A DNA stretch of 64,000 nt from Sorghum bicolor (Eukaryota; Streptophyta; Magnoliopsida; Poales; Poaceae). Under the pieces are notes generated by a model. It was not told the origin of the DNA. It was given only the letters and a program-made list of their open reading frames with translations, and searched no databases. The DNA lies in the NCBI RefSeq assembly GCF_000003195.3, contig NC_012878.2:15493262-15557261 (forward strand). The letters run 5' to 3'. Below, piece after piece: positions 54,332 through 63,906 of this stretch (positions are counted from its first letter, which is position 1; every line of letters begins with the position of its first letter). The position numbers and the translations under genes were made by a program.

Positions 54332-56395
54332 ATGAGCGGTTTCCAATTGCCGTCAAACTTCGTTGAAGATCCTGAGCAACTGTTGAGGAGAACTAGACGT
54401 CGTCAAGTTCCACCTCAAAGGTTCATCTCGAACCTGAATCCGTTAGAGGAAGGAGTATCTGCACCGGTTATCAAAGAAGCTATGGCCCAGAAGACCATCT
54501 CTGAGTACTCTGCGCCATCGGCTGACAATGTCGCCACGGGTCCGCAGCTTAACTTGGGGGATGCGACTTTTGAGTTGAAGCCTGCGCTTATCAATATGGT
54601 GCAAGCTAATCCCTTCTGTGGAAAGCCACACGAGGATGCCAATGCCCATCTCCAACACTTCTTGGAGGTGTGCGGCACCTTCACCATCAAGAATGTCGCC
54701 GCAGACGCCATCCGTCTTCGCCTCTTCCCATTCTCGTTATTGGGGAAGGCGAAGCAATGGTTCTACGCCAACAAGGGTGAAGTGACCACGTGGGAGAGGT
54801 GTGCCAATGCATTTCTCAAGAAGTTCTTTCCGATGGGCAAGACCAGCGCCCTTCGTGGAAAGATTTCCAGCTTCCAACAGCAAGCAGATGAGACGATTCC
54901 CGAAGCATGGGAACGTCTGCAGGAGTACATTCGCGCCTGTCCTCATCATGGGATAGAGGAGTGGCTCCTAATCCAAGGTTTCTACCATGGCCTGACCGGT
55001 TTGGCCCGTAGTCACCTTGATGCTGCCGCTGGAGGAGCATTCTTGCAACACAATGTCAAGGATGCCAAGGACCTCATTGAAAAGATGGTTATAAACCAAG
55101 GATGGAATGAGGAACGCCTCCAACCCAAGAGAAGAGGTGTCCATGCCTTGAATGAGGTGGACATGCTCTCTGCTAAGATGGACCTCTTAATGAAGAAGAT
55201 GGAAGAAAGTTCCAAGCAAGAGACCATTCAACCTTACGCCACTGCACGGGCCATTGAATCTGATTCATGGTGCGAAGTGTGCGGAGGAGATGATCATTCG
55301 GGAAACAATTGTCCCGAAACAAAGGAGGAAGTGAGCTTCATCAACAACAACAACAATGGGTACCGGCCCCAACAACAGCAATGGAACTCGCGCCCCTTCT
55401 ACCAAGGTAATCAAGGTAATGGTTACAATCAAAATTTCAATAATTCTTTTGGTAACCAACCTTCTCTTAGAGATCTTGTCTTAGGCCAATCTAAAATCAA
55501 TGATAGCATTAACAAGAAAATGATGGCTAATGATAAGATCCTTGAAAACTTAAGTGAAAAGTTGGATAGCTTTAACTCTGCTATGAAAAATCAGTTGAGC
55601 TTTAACAAAATGCTAGAAACACAATTAGCTCAATTAGCAGCAGCTGTCCCATCCTTCGAGCAAGGTAAGATCCCAGGGAAACCTGAGGACCCAATTGAAG
55701 GAGTTAAACTAGTTACTACGAGGTTTGGTAAGCCTCCGGTACAATACAACTGGAGCTATCTTCTGGATTCGCCCTTCATCACCAAGAAGGACGACCCAGG
55801 CCTGCCGACCATCACCTGTGAGATCGGACCGCAAATCTTCCACAACGCCTTCTGCGACCTTGGATCGGGTGTCAACATCATGGCCAAGGTAACTTATGAT
55901 AATTTGCTAGGGGGGCCTTTGCACCCCACATTTGTTCGTTTGCAGATGGCAGATCAGACGATCAGGTTCCCTGAGGGGTTGGCAAGGGACATACTGGTAA
56001 AAGTTCAAGACGACTACGTCCCTGCCGACTTCATCATTCTAGATATGGGATCCAATAATGATGTCTCGATCATCTTGGGAAGGCCATTCCTCAACACGGT
56101 CAATGCAGTCATCTATGTGGGGTCCGGCCAGATTCACCTCCAATTCCCAGGATGGAAGGTAAAATGTCCATTCAATGGTTATAAAGCTAACATGCAGGTG
56201 AAGGACAAAGAACCTCCGACTAAGCCTCGCCACATCCGACGCCGAAGGGACAAGAGAGGTAAGTCGGCCAAAAGGGCCGAAAAGAAAGAAGAGGAACCCG
56301 CTGAACCAAAAATCAATACCAAGCAAGTATGGCGGGAGAAAGAGGTGCAATCAAGGTCCACGTCTCCGGGACCATCTGATGCACCCGAAGGATGA
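54332..56395 (+). CDS. gag: Athila-type gag-protease
   Basis: 687 residues from the ATG at 54332, about 120 bp after the PBS. The capsid-like domain covers about 70-200 (FCGKPHEDANAHLQHFLEVC; LGKAKQWFYANKGEVTTWE). A CCHC zinc knuckle C314-x2-C317-x4-H322-x4-C327 (CEVCGGDDHSGNNC) is intact, followed by an N/Q/G-rich stretch, a coiled-coil-like segment near 385-450, and a retropepsin-like domain whose active site is CDLGSGVN (D509), closing with ILGRPFLNTVNAVIY. Athila proteases commonly read D-L-G here. The tail is strongly basic/charged (KPRHIRRRRDKRGKSAKRAEKK). The frame stops at 56395 and no RT follows. It forms the particle that packages this element's RNA, presumably together with pol from a helper. 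Confidence 0.94.
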   Translation: MSGFQLPSNFVEDPEQLLRRTRRRQVPPQRFISNLNPLEEGVSAPVIKEAMAQKTISEYSAPSADNVATGPQLNLGDATFELKPALINMVQANPFCGKPHEDANAHLQHFLEVCGTFTIKNVAADAIRLRLFPFSLLGKAKQWFYANKGEVTTWERCANAFLKKFFPMGKTSALRGKISSFQQQADETIPEAWERLQEYIRACPHHGIEEWLLIQGFYHGLTGLARSHLDAAAGGAFLQHNVKDAKDLIEKMVINQGWNEERLQPKRRGVHALNEVDMLSAKMDLLMKKMEESSKQETIQPYATARAIESDSWCEVCGGDDHSGNNCPETKEEVSFINNNNNGYRPQQQQWNSRPFYQGNQGNGYNQNFNNSFGNQPSLRDLVLGQSKINDSINKKMMANDKILENLSEKLDSFNSAMKNQLSFNKMLETQLAQLAAAVPSFEQGKIPGKPEDPIEGVKLVTTRFGKPPVQYNWSYLLDSPFITKKDDPGLPTITCEIGPQIFHNAFCDLGSGVNIMAKVTYDNLLGGPLHPTFVRLQMADQTIRFPEGLARDILVKVQDDYVPADFIILDMGSNNDVSIILGRPFLNTVNAVIYVGSGQIHLQFPGWKVKCPFNGYKANMQVKDKEPPTKPRHIRRRRDKRGKSAKRAEKKEEEPAEPKINTKQVWREKEVQSRSTSPGPSDAPEG

Positions 56396-56628
56396 ACAAG
56401 ATGGAGAGGCCCTGCTCTACGGACCTAAAACATGGAGCCCTTACTGATAAGGTAAATCAGTAGTTATCCCATATTTATTTTCTGCATTTCAATTTCTACT
56501 ATTCACTTTTCAATTGCATTCTTACTTTGAATTTTGCATATCTTATTTCGACAAAATGTTTAGCCATAATAAATAAAATCTTGAGAATAACTTGTCATAA
56601 AAATTTGAGCTGCTGGAGCTCCCAAAGG

Positions 56629-56644
56629 GGGGTCGCCCGACCCC
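56629..56644. promoter_or_regulatory. GGGGTCG-CC-CGACCCC dyad, internal copy 1
   Basis: Same 16-base word as in the LTR at 52837-52852. Confidence 0.65.
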
Positions 56645-56730
56645 ACCTTGGGGCCCACTTCACCACATTTCAACCTTGCTAGTCATAGAGGTTCCAACCC
56701 AGCACTTGGATGCTCTGGGAGCTCCAATGT

Positions 56731-56748
56731 GGGGGTCGGCCGACCCCC
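56731..56748. promoter_or_regulatory. Perfect palindrome GGGGGTCGGCCGACCCCC, internal copy 2
   Basis: An 18-bp perfect palindrome; the centre is GGCC rather than GCCC. Confidence 0.65.
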
Positions 56749-57130
56749 GTATTGGCCCCACTTGCCTCCTGCTGGCCACCATTTGAATCACAATGGAGTC
56801 CTATGCTTGTAACACTAGCTAAAGTTTGAAAAAGAGTGGTCCCTTGATCCTTTACTTTAGTCATAAGATGCTCCTTTCATCTTTGATTCTTTTGGGACCA
56901 CTCCACTAGCTTAAATTCTGCAAAGTGGTCACCTAGGCATGCTTGAGTGCTCCCATGGTCCATAGGAATCACTTTAGACATGTCTCCACTTTTGCCATTC
57001 ATCTTTTACCTTTCACAAAGCACTAAAACAGGGAATCTCAGAAACAATTTGAAAACTTTTGGTCCACACCTAGCCTTTACTTTTCCGGACAATCAATGAC
57101 ACAATGTTTAAAGTGGAGGAGGGGCTAGGA

Positions 57131-57150
57131 TGGGGGTCGGCCGACCCCCA
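57131..57150. promoter_or_regulatory. Perfect 20-bp palindrome, internal copy 3
   Basis: TGGGGGTCGGCCGACCCCCA, about 140-155 bp upstream of the internal TATA box. Confidence 0.7.
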
Positions 57151-57235
57151 TTTTGGACCATCTCTGCAAAATCTTGAAAGCATGCAGAATGGTTCCCTAT
57201 ATAAAGCTAAACTCAAATTCAAAGTGCTTCTAGGG

Positions 57236-57251
57236 GGGGTCGGCCGACCCC
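57236..57251. promoter_or_regulatory. Perfect palindrome GGGGTCGGCCGACCCC, internal copy 4
   Basis: 35-50 bp upstream of the internal TATA box. Confidence 0.7.
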
Positions 57252-57285
57252 TATATTGTGGGTCCACTACTTGCCCTTCTCCCCC

Positions 57286-57293
57286 TATAAATA
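57286..57293 (+). promoter_or_regulatory. Internal TATA box before second ORF
   Basis: TATAAATA in ccccctataaataccacagc, about 200 bp before the ATG at 57490, with a CT-rich leader (cctttctcttctctcttt) between. Confidence 0.6.
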
Positions 57294-57489
57294 CCACAGC
57301 ATTGTGAGCTCAACTCCACACCCAAAACCACCAGAACCATTTCGAGCTCACAATCCTTTCTCTTCTCTCTTTGTTACAAGCCATTTCTCAAGTTTAGTTT
57401 AGAAATAGTCATCAAAACAAAAACCCAAAAAGATTCCCCTTGCATAGTAGTAGTAGTAGGAGCTTGGTTTGCCTCACTTGTGTAGGAGG

Positions 57490-58845
57490 ATGAAGAAGCA
57501 TATCTTCGGCAAGTTCAAGAAAGCAAAGGGTGAGAGCTCTTCTCAAGGCTCTCACCATGCTCATGGAAGGGAGGAAGAAGAAGGTTACCATGGGATGGTA
57601 CCCTACGAGCCTCCATCAAGGATGAGAGAGCCCGAGAGCGGCCTCATGTTAAGCCAAGAAGAGTTGCAAAGGTACTACATCATCCGAGAGGGTCTCTTCC
57701 TACACACTAGCATCATCGATCCGGACCTTTTGGCCCGCACAGGTATGGATGTTGAATTCGATAAGGTGTTTAGAGCAATTGGTTGGAGTAGTTTTTGGCA
57801 AGTGCCTGAATTTGGAAAAGAATTGCTTGCTAAGGAATTTCTATGCACCCTAAAACTCACAAATAATGGAATATCTTTTCGCATGTGTGAGCAAGAACAT
57901 CAATTAAATTGGAGTTTGCTAAACACTGCTTTAGGGTGTGAACATGAATGTGAACTTGATCTAGATCATGCCACTAGAATGTTCGATAAATTTAGATTCT
58001 GGAAAGCAATTTCTGGCTCTAATGATTGTTCAAATCCTACTCCCATTGAAATCCATAATCCAACCTTGCGCTTTCTTCACTTCTGGATCATGTGCACTCT
58101 ATATCCTGGCATGGGAACTGATACTTTAATTGATGATGAACTTAAAATTCTCTATGCCATGATTAGTAAAATCAAGGTCTCCCCTGTGAAACTGCTAGTG
58201 AACTATTGGCTTAACTCTATTGAGTATGGGAAGCCCATCTATTTCACATCCTTTATTACTCGAATAGCCGATACTTTTGGATTACTTGAATCACATTATT
58301 TTGAAGACATTGGCTATGTTAGAGGAGTGGTAGATGAGAACTTCTTTATCAATGCTAACATGCTCATAAGAGATCCAAATGGTGAACTTAAAATGATTTA
58401 TCCGGGCTATACAACCGAAATTCCTCTCCCATGTGCGAGGCGCCGGTTGTATGGGGTCCGCACACTTACCATTAGACTAGCCCGAGTGGCAAGTCCAGAT
58501 GTTGCAGGGACACGCAGGGTGACAAGAAGGATGATGCAAGCCGCCCAGATGGAGCAAGGAGGATCCTCGCACCATCATGTTGAAGAGGGCGATGAAGCGA
58601 TGTCAGTGGATGCTTCAGACTCCATGGGTCTACCTCCACAACGCACTCCACGCCCAAGGGACAGGGCTAGGCGTCACCAGCCCACAGGTATGGACAGTCT
58701 CATTAATGACATGGGCGAATTGCAGATTGGGCAAGAAGCAACATTGCAACTGGCGTTACAAAACGGCCAACATATCCGACGTGTGCGAGAGGAAGACGCA
58801 CAACGCTGGGCTGGATGGTACCAAAATTTCCCGCCACCACAGTGA
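57490..58845 (+). CDS. ATHILA ORF-type second protein
   Basis: The frame is open from 57469, but the first ATG is at 57490, giving 451 residues. The N-terminus is basic (KKHIFGKFKKAKG); the central 300 residues form one globular block (FDKVFRAIGWSSFWQVPEF; LNWSLLNTALGCEHECELD; FLHFWIMCTLYPGMGTDTL; SPVKLLVNYWLNSIEYGKP), which I relate to the ATHILA ORF1 family of plant Ty3/gypsy elements, function unknown. The C-terminal third is charged and glutamine-rich with a short helical end. No signal peptide or convincing membrane anchor is seen, so I do not call it envelope. It occupies the post-gag position where full elements carry pol, and probably has its own promoter. Intact, which suggests it is still needed. 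Confidence 0.8.
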   Translation: MKKHIFGKFKKAKGESSSQGSHHAHGREEEEGYHGMVPYEPPSRMREPESGLMLSQEELQRYYIIREGLFLHTSIIDPDLLARTGMDVEFDKVFRAIGWSSFWQVPEFGKELLAKEFLCTLKLTNNGISFRMCEQEHQLNWSLLNTALGCEHECELDLDHATRMFDKFRFWKAISGSNDCSNPTPIEIHNPTLRFLHFWIMCTLYPGMGTDTLIDDELKILYAMISKIKVSPVKLLVNYWLNSIEYGKPIYFTSFITRIADTFGLLESHYFEDIGYVRGVVDENFFINANMLIRDPNGELKMIYPGYTTEIPLPCARRRLYGVRTLTIRLARVASPDVAGTRRVTRRMMQAAQMEQGGSSHHHVEEGDEAMSVDASDSMGLPPQRTPRPRDRARRHQPTGMDSLINDMGELQIGQEATLQLALQNGQHIRRVREEDAQRWAGWYQNFPPPQ

Positions 58846-60199
58846 GCGAAGATCTAGCTTGGGGGAGATCCTCTCCCCCACTAAGGTAAGTATTCTATCC
58901 TATTTATTTTCATGCATTTTATCATTCTTACTTAAAAAAAATATAAATATTTATTAGCATTTCCCTTTAGCATATATGCTTCATGTATGTTTATATCCCT
59001 CATGGAAATTATGACTAGTTGCTTGTTAATGTTTCTCTAGTGCCTAGTATACAACTTAGTATTTCTCTAAGTATGGATCACTTAGCTCACTTAAACTGCC
59101 ATGAACCTAAAAACTTTGTGGGTTGCAAGTGCTAGAACTAAGTCTAAGTTGTTGTGGGACATGAGATAGTAAGACAAGAGCTACTATAATATTTTTCTAA
59201 GCATGCATGATTATCAGAGATTTATTCTTAAAATGATCAAAATCTTAATTGTTCCTCAATGGTGATGAATTCCTACCACAGCCATATCTACTTTACATAA
59301 TTGCAACCTTTTCACATAAGCTATTTGCTTTGTGTTGAGTGTCGTCCAGTCTTGTTGACCCTTGTTAAGAGACTTTTCATGCTCCTAAGATCAAGATCAC
59401 GTACACACCACATATATATATGCTGCTTCTACACTGGAAGTACGCAACCACATGTATTTCGCATCCACTAAATAGGTTGCTCCATACTCTAAATGTTAGA
59501 ACATCTCTCTAAGCATTATTTGGTAAATGAGACATCAAAAGGCTAGGCAAAATGAAATAAAAAGATGGACATGTGCAAGTCCACAGAAAAAGAAAATTGA
59601 GCACATGAAAGCTCATATATAAAAAAAAAGAGAAGAAAAAAAAATGCTAGCCATGTCTCAATACATAGAGAGTCTATCAAATAAAGGAGCAACCTAGTCC
59701 ACCATATATCACACTTGCACATCTTGATCTGGGAGTATGACACTTCTTTTCAAGGATCCGAGCTTTGACTTCGCAATACATGCAAAGTAAGTATGCTATC
59801 TCCTTTCATCCCTACCTTGAACTCCACATAAGCCTTTTAGAAATAGGATGAAATAGAGAAGGCAACTCTTACCATATGCCTTGGTGAGGAATCATACACC
59901 ATTTGAGTGACATGAGAGAACCATAAGAGGAACATTTAAGCTTTCTTTTGAAAATATCACAAAACCTCTGATATGAAACTTGCTAAGAATGAGAAAGTTA
60001 GTGCTCAAGTCAAACTGTTCTGTCTCTCAACCACCTAAGACAAAGGAAAATCCATAAGCCCCATAAGGGACTAAGGTAATAGGGGTAAGTTTACATAGCT
60101 AAATTTTTCATGCAAAGAGAAGAACTTTGTTGTACACATGGTACTCTTGAAATGTGAACATAGTAACAATACCTGATCCACCGAGGCTAAGTTTGATTG
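58846..60199 (+). other. 3' internal non-coding region
   Basis: No gene. It begins with a second polypurine-like tract (AGCTTGGGGGAG, 58857-58868) right after the ORF stop. Words near 59855-59890 (agagaaggca ... atatgccttggtgaggaat) are shared with the minus strand of 2040-2160 and 5760-5880 in the Athila-like A and B elements. Confidence 0.6.
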
Positions 60200-60237
60200 T
60201 TTGCTCGGGACGAGCAAAGGTTAAGCTTGGGGGATCT
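60200..60237 (+). other. Polypurine tract with upstream hairpin
   Basis: Stem TTTGCTC / GAGCAAA (60200-60218) around GGGAC, then TTAAGCTTGGGGGATCT directly before the 3' LTR at 60238. Confidence 0.85.
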
Positions 60238-61822
60238 TGTTGACGGTGGATATACCATAGAAATCCACATACAAAACACCGTCAACATGCCTCGGTTGCA
60301 AGGGGAAATGACATGACATGAACATATTTTATCCATAACTAGTTCCACTTGTACTCTTAGCTTGTTTATGCAGGAACAACAAATTCAAGACATTATTTGA
60401 CAAAGCCAACATCAGAATCATCAAGAGGAGATCGAGGGGACAACAGGTGACACCCTGGGCCCACAGGGAGGGGGTCGCCCGACCCCTCTTTGGTGGGACC
60501 CAGGTGTGCCACCTAGTCCACCGACATAAGGGACCCCTGTGGACACTGCTGGTGGGCCCAGAGGCCCAGAAGTGGGGTCGCCCGACCCCACATCAAAGGC
60601 GGTTCCAGGGTCGGTGGCCTCCCACCGACCTTCCCCACATGTCCCACATGTTGATTTGCCCCTGCCGTTGATCAAATGGCGGTTGTGAGGTCGGTTTGAT
60701 CCAAGGGTGGAGAGAAGATGTCACGCGGATCGATGACGTGGCGATGGAGTAACCCCTACTCCATCTCCCTCTATAAAAGGCAGCCTCCATCCTTCATTTC
60801 AAGTGTGCAATTCCAAGGCCAAGTGCATCACAAGTTCCAAGCATACAAGTAGAGTAGTAGTTAGTCTAGAGTGGGAGTTAGAGTCGAGTCGAGCGAAGCT
60901 CGGGGTCTCCGGAGTCGTCTTCTGGAGAGTCTGGTATAGCTCTTGTACCTTTCTACTTTTGTAAGACTTTCCTTTTATTAATATATTATTCTTACTTTAC
61001 TTTACTGAGTTCTTACTTAGTGCAAGTCTTTTAGTCTTGTTGTGCATTTACTTTAGTAATATAGTTGTCTTAGTGAAGTTAGTGACCTGTAACCACTCCT
61101 GTGTGTGCATCATCGTCCTATCTTGTATAGGAGCTCTAGCTAGCTGCAACTAGTTAGAGTTGTAGGATTAAGTGTGAGCGTGGTGCTCATACTTAAGATT
61201 ACCTTTGATTACCGCTGGCTTGAACGGAAAGTAGGAGCGCACTCCCTAGTAGGTGACAGATCGTGGGCGGCATTAGGTTCTCCTCACGTACAGGCTAGTT
61301 CTTAAAAGGTAAGGCGTCCATAAGCCCAATAGTCGCTTTCGGTAAGGGGTTAGGTGAAAAACCTTCTAAGCGTCTTACCAGCTCGGCTATCCCTCGCACA
61401 CAGTTAGTAAGGCTCTAGCGTAGTTAAGGCAATTATCTATTAAAGTAAGTCACAGAAGTCAAGTTAGATACATAGGAGTCCTTTACTCACTCGTTGTCCT
61501 CCCACCTAGCTAACTCTACCATTTACCTTTAGCATAGGACCTTGGATTCACCACTACCCTTCCTATTCGTTATTTACCACCCTTATTCACTAGTTGATAC
61601 TAGATAACTCAAGGAATCTCATTCCCCTTTTTGTTAAACACACTTAGCCGCTTTCCCTTGGGAAAATATAAATTACGATACCTTGGAATACTCCTTGGTG
61701 AAGTGCTACAGCGGTACATTCTGTGCGCTTGCGGAATTATCCAATAGTAAATAGAGTTACCCTATCAGGGCACTTCTGGCGCCGTCGCCGATATCCGGTG
61801 GTTGCGTTAAGAAGTGTCAACA
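60238..61822 (+). repeat. 3' LTR (1585 bp)
   Basis: Same length as the 5' LTR with nine differences seen by eye, for example near 60308, 60624, 60670, 60724, 61158, 61496, 61710, 61725 and 61785. Reading frames inside it duplicate those in the 5' LTR and are not genes. Confidence 0.95.
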
Positions 61823-61949
61823 ACCTCCCAAGAGATCGAGAGATCGCTTATCGCCGTCCGCAGCCGACGGTTCAAAGCGACCTCCCCCTCGAGCTGAGCC
61901 TTGGCGGAGCGGGCCTCGACTTGAGCGGCAAGCAGCTCGTCTTTAAGCC
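61823..61949 (-). pseudogene. Last exon (5' part) of the Tat-2 antisense gene
   Basis: Minus strand, following a tccttgtAG acceptor (61950). Coiled-coil sequence (GLKDELLAAQVEARSAKAQL), interrupted at the ACCTC duplication (61823-61827) and resumed at 52603. Confidence 0.75.
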
Positions 61950-62024
61950 CTACAAGGACCGACATGGAGAAATTAGATAACACAAAGCGCACCTCGAAAA
62001 GGAGACTCAACGATAGAAACCTAC

Positions 62025-62685
62025 CGCGAATACTTTCCTCCAGAGCCGTATTCTCGCCGACCAACTTGGTGTTGGCTCTCTCGATCTCCTTGCTGGAGCG
62101 CACCAGCTCGGTGTTGGTGACGCGCAGGTCCTCGATCACCTTACCGGCCTGCGTGATGGCTCCTTCCTTCTCCAGCAGCGCCCTCTTCAGACGATCGATG
62201 TCGTCAGAGAGGCTACGAGATCGAGCCCGCTCCACCTCGAGATCATCGAGATCCTTCTTTTTGGCCTCCTCCGCGGCGCTCCTGGTGATCTCACCATTCA
62301 CACACTCCACCTTCATCCTCTGGAAGGACTCTTGGATGGAGGCCAGGTCAGTCTTGAGGAGGCCCTTCTCCTTGTCCAGGTTAGCGACGGCGTTCTTGTA
62401 AGACAAGGCCTCCTCCTGGGCCTTGGACGCGGCTTCCTCGACCATCATGGCCTGCTCCCTCAACAGCGTAGCCTCCTCCACCGCCTTCCTCGAGGCCTCC
62501 CGAGCTTCCGACAAAGCGGCCTCCCTCTCCTTCTTCTCCTCCTCGAGCACCAGCAGCTCCTTATAGGCCTTGAGGAGCTTCTCCTGCGATTCCAGGAGTT
62601 GATCCTTGAGGAGAGGGAGTTGCTCCCAGCCACCCCTTGTTGCGTGGATAAAGCTCGATTTGATGTGGGAAGTCTCTTTCAAGTC
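62025..62685 (-). pseudogene. Coiled-coil exon of the Tat-2 antisense gene
   Basis: On the minus strand an open exon of 661 bp lies between a ggctcgcAG acceptor (at 62686) and a TTCGCG|GTAGGT donor (62025/62024). Nearly the whole exon is a heptad-rich coiled coil (for example LKDQLLESQEKLLKAYKELL; EREAALSEAREASRKAVEEA; DLDDLEVERARSRSLSDDID; LLEKEGAITQAGKVIEDL). It is unbroken, unlike the sense pol of the same element. The next exon is 61949-61823 plus 52603-52259. A coiled coil suggests self-association. No function is known for these antisense Tat proteins. Confidence 0.75.
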
Positions 62686-62760
62686 CTGCGAGCCAGCGAT
62701 TGGGTAGTTAGAACACAAAACCAAACATCCTATAAGGATTAAGGCCCGAAAAACACTTAC

Positions 62761-63906
62761 AAAGTAGGCCGGTCCGAGCCCATTGTTAACAACGTCAAAC
62801 AGGAGCCCCACCACATGCTTCATCTAGAGGCGAAGCACCTCGACGTGCTCCCACTTTTCGACCTCCTTCCGGTCCTCTAGGAAAATGTTAGGTTCGGACG
62901 GATCGGTGGAGGCCCGGATGCGGATCCGGTCGGGGCACCAGTTCTCCATCTCCAGGTCGGCGCGCGCCTTGACTTCTCAGATGAGCTCCTCGACTGTCTC
63001 GAGCGACCCGCCGTGGCACAGGAATAGGTCGACGAGGGAGGGGAACCGCCCGTCGTCATCCACCGTCTTCCAGGTCCCAGTCTCGCTACCACCACCACCG
63101 CCTGATTTTCTGGCCTCGTCCTCCTCAGCAGGAATGCGGTCCTCCCACGACCGACGCTCTCGAAGGAATCCCGTCCATGCCGTAGATCGTACCCTTGATC
63201 ACGGACTGAGGGTCGACCGGGGTGCGCATCATACAGGCGAGCGCCACCACGCCGTCCTCCCGCCCCGACTCTGCTGAGATCGAAGCGGGTGCCCCTGGAC
63301 GGAGCCACGCCGGGGTCGGAGGACCATAAACTGGCAGACTATCCTCCCTGTTTCCAGGCTCTTGCGGCGCTGGTGGCACTGGTTGGGGCGGACTGTGAGA
63401 GGGAGACTCGAGCAGTTCCTCTAACTGCTGGCCCCTCTACTGCTGCTGCTCCTAGAGCTCCTGCAGCTCCTGTTGACGGTCCTGCTCCAGCAGCTCCTCA
63501 AGCTTGGTACCTGCTGGCGGCTGCCCCTCCTCTCCCTCTTTCTGCTGCAGCCGCCGCTCCTCCTGCGGCTGTTGCCGCGTCTCTTGCTCGCGCTCCTCTT
63601 CCTCCTTCTTCCTCCGCTCTTCGACGGAGCGAAGGCCGGCAGGCCAGGGCGTCCGCTTCGCGACGGGGGAGGTCTCGACCTCCTCGTCCATAGGACGGGC
63701 GTCCTTCGAAGACCCATCGCTGCCGGACCCATCACTTATAGTGATAGGATCCCCCTCGACCCCAGATCAGGGAGGCTTGGGGGCTCCCTCCTGCTCTTGG
63801 GGGTGAGGTGCCGCGACCCGCTTCGGCGATGGTGGGACGGACTCACCCACTAGGGGACGGGGCGGGGCGCTCTCGGCACCATTCGGCGGTCGAGGGTCGG
63901 AGGAGC
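62761..63906 (-). pseudogene. Upstream exon of the Tat-2 antisense gene, broken
   Basis: Bounded on the minus strand by a tgtgttttatAG acceptor (63907) and a TACTTT|GTAAGT donor (62761/62760). It contains a glutamate/glutamine-rich low-complexity part (63450-63690, for example RRKKEEEEREQETRQQ), a proline-rich part, and a conserved-looking block near 62880-62960 (WCPDRIRIRASTDPSEPNIF). Stops and frame changes (for example TAG at 62824) break it. Grass Tat antisense proteins often carry a putative gypsy-type transposon domain further upstream; that part would lie beyond 64000 and cannot be checked. The GC-rich plus-strand frames here are shadows. Confidence 0.6.

Larger units (their letters stand above)
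56396..57489 (+). other. Inter-ORF region with palindromes and likely internal promoter
   Basis: Non-coding. It holds four GC palindromes (56629-56644, 56731-56748, 57131-57150, 57236-57251), a TATA box (57286-57293), then a CT-rich, leader-like stretch up to the ATG of the second ORF. Confidence 0.7.
52604..61822 (+). mobile_element. Complete non-autonomous Athila-like retrotransposon (9219 bp)
   Basis: LTRs of 1585 bp (52604-54188 and 60238-61822), flanked by ACCTC on both sides; nine differences between them counted by eye (about 0.6%, of the order of 0.2 My at the usual grass rate). It has PBS, intact gag-protease, an intact second ORF, a PPT with upstream hairpin, and no reverse transcriptase, RNase H or integrase. 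It lies in the antisense gene of the second Tat element. It must rely on pol from another Athila-type element. Confidence 0.95.

Noticed and set aside
57490..58845. Envelope protein
   Set aside because: The position could suggest an env-like gene, but there is no signal peptide, transmembrane anchor or cleavage site; similarity is to the ATHILA ORF type instead.
63289..63853. Long plus-strand frames rich in L, A, P and S
   Set aside because: They are the reverse of the E/Q-rich low-complexity exon on the minus strand and have no independent support.
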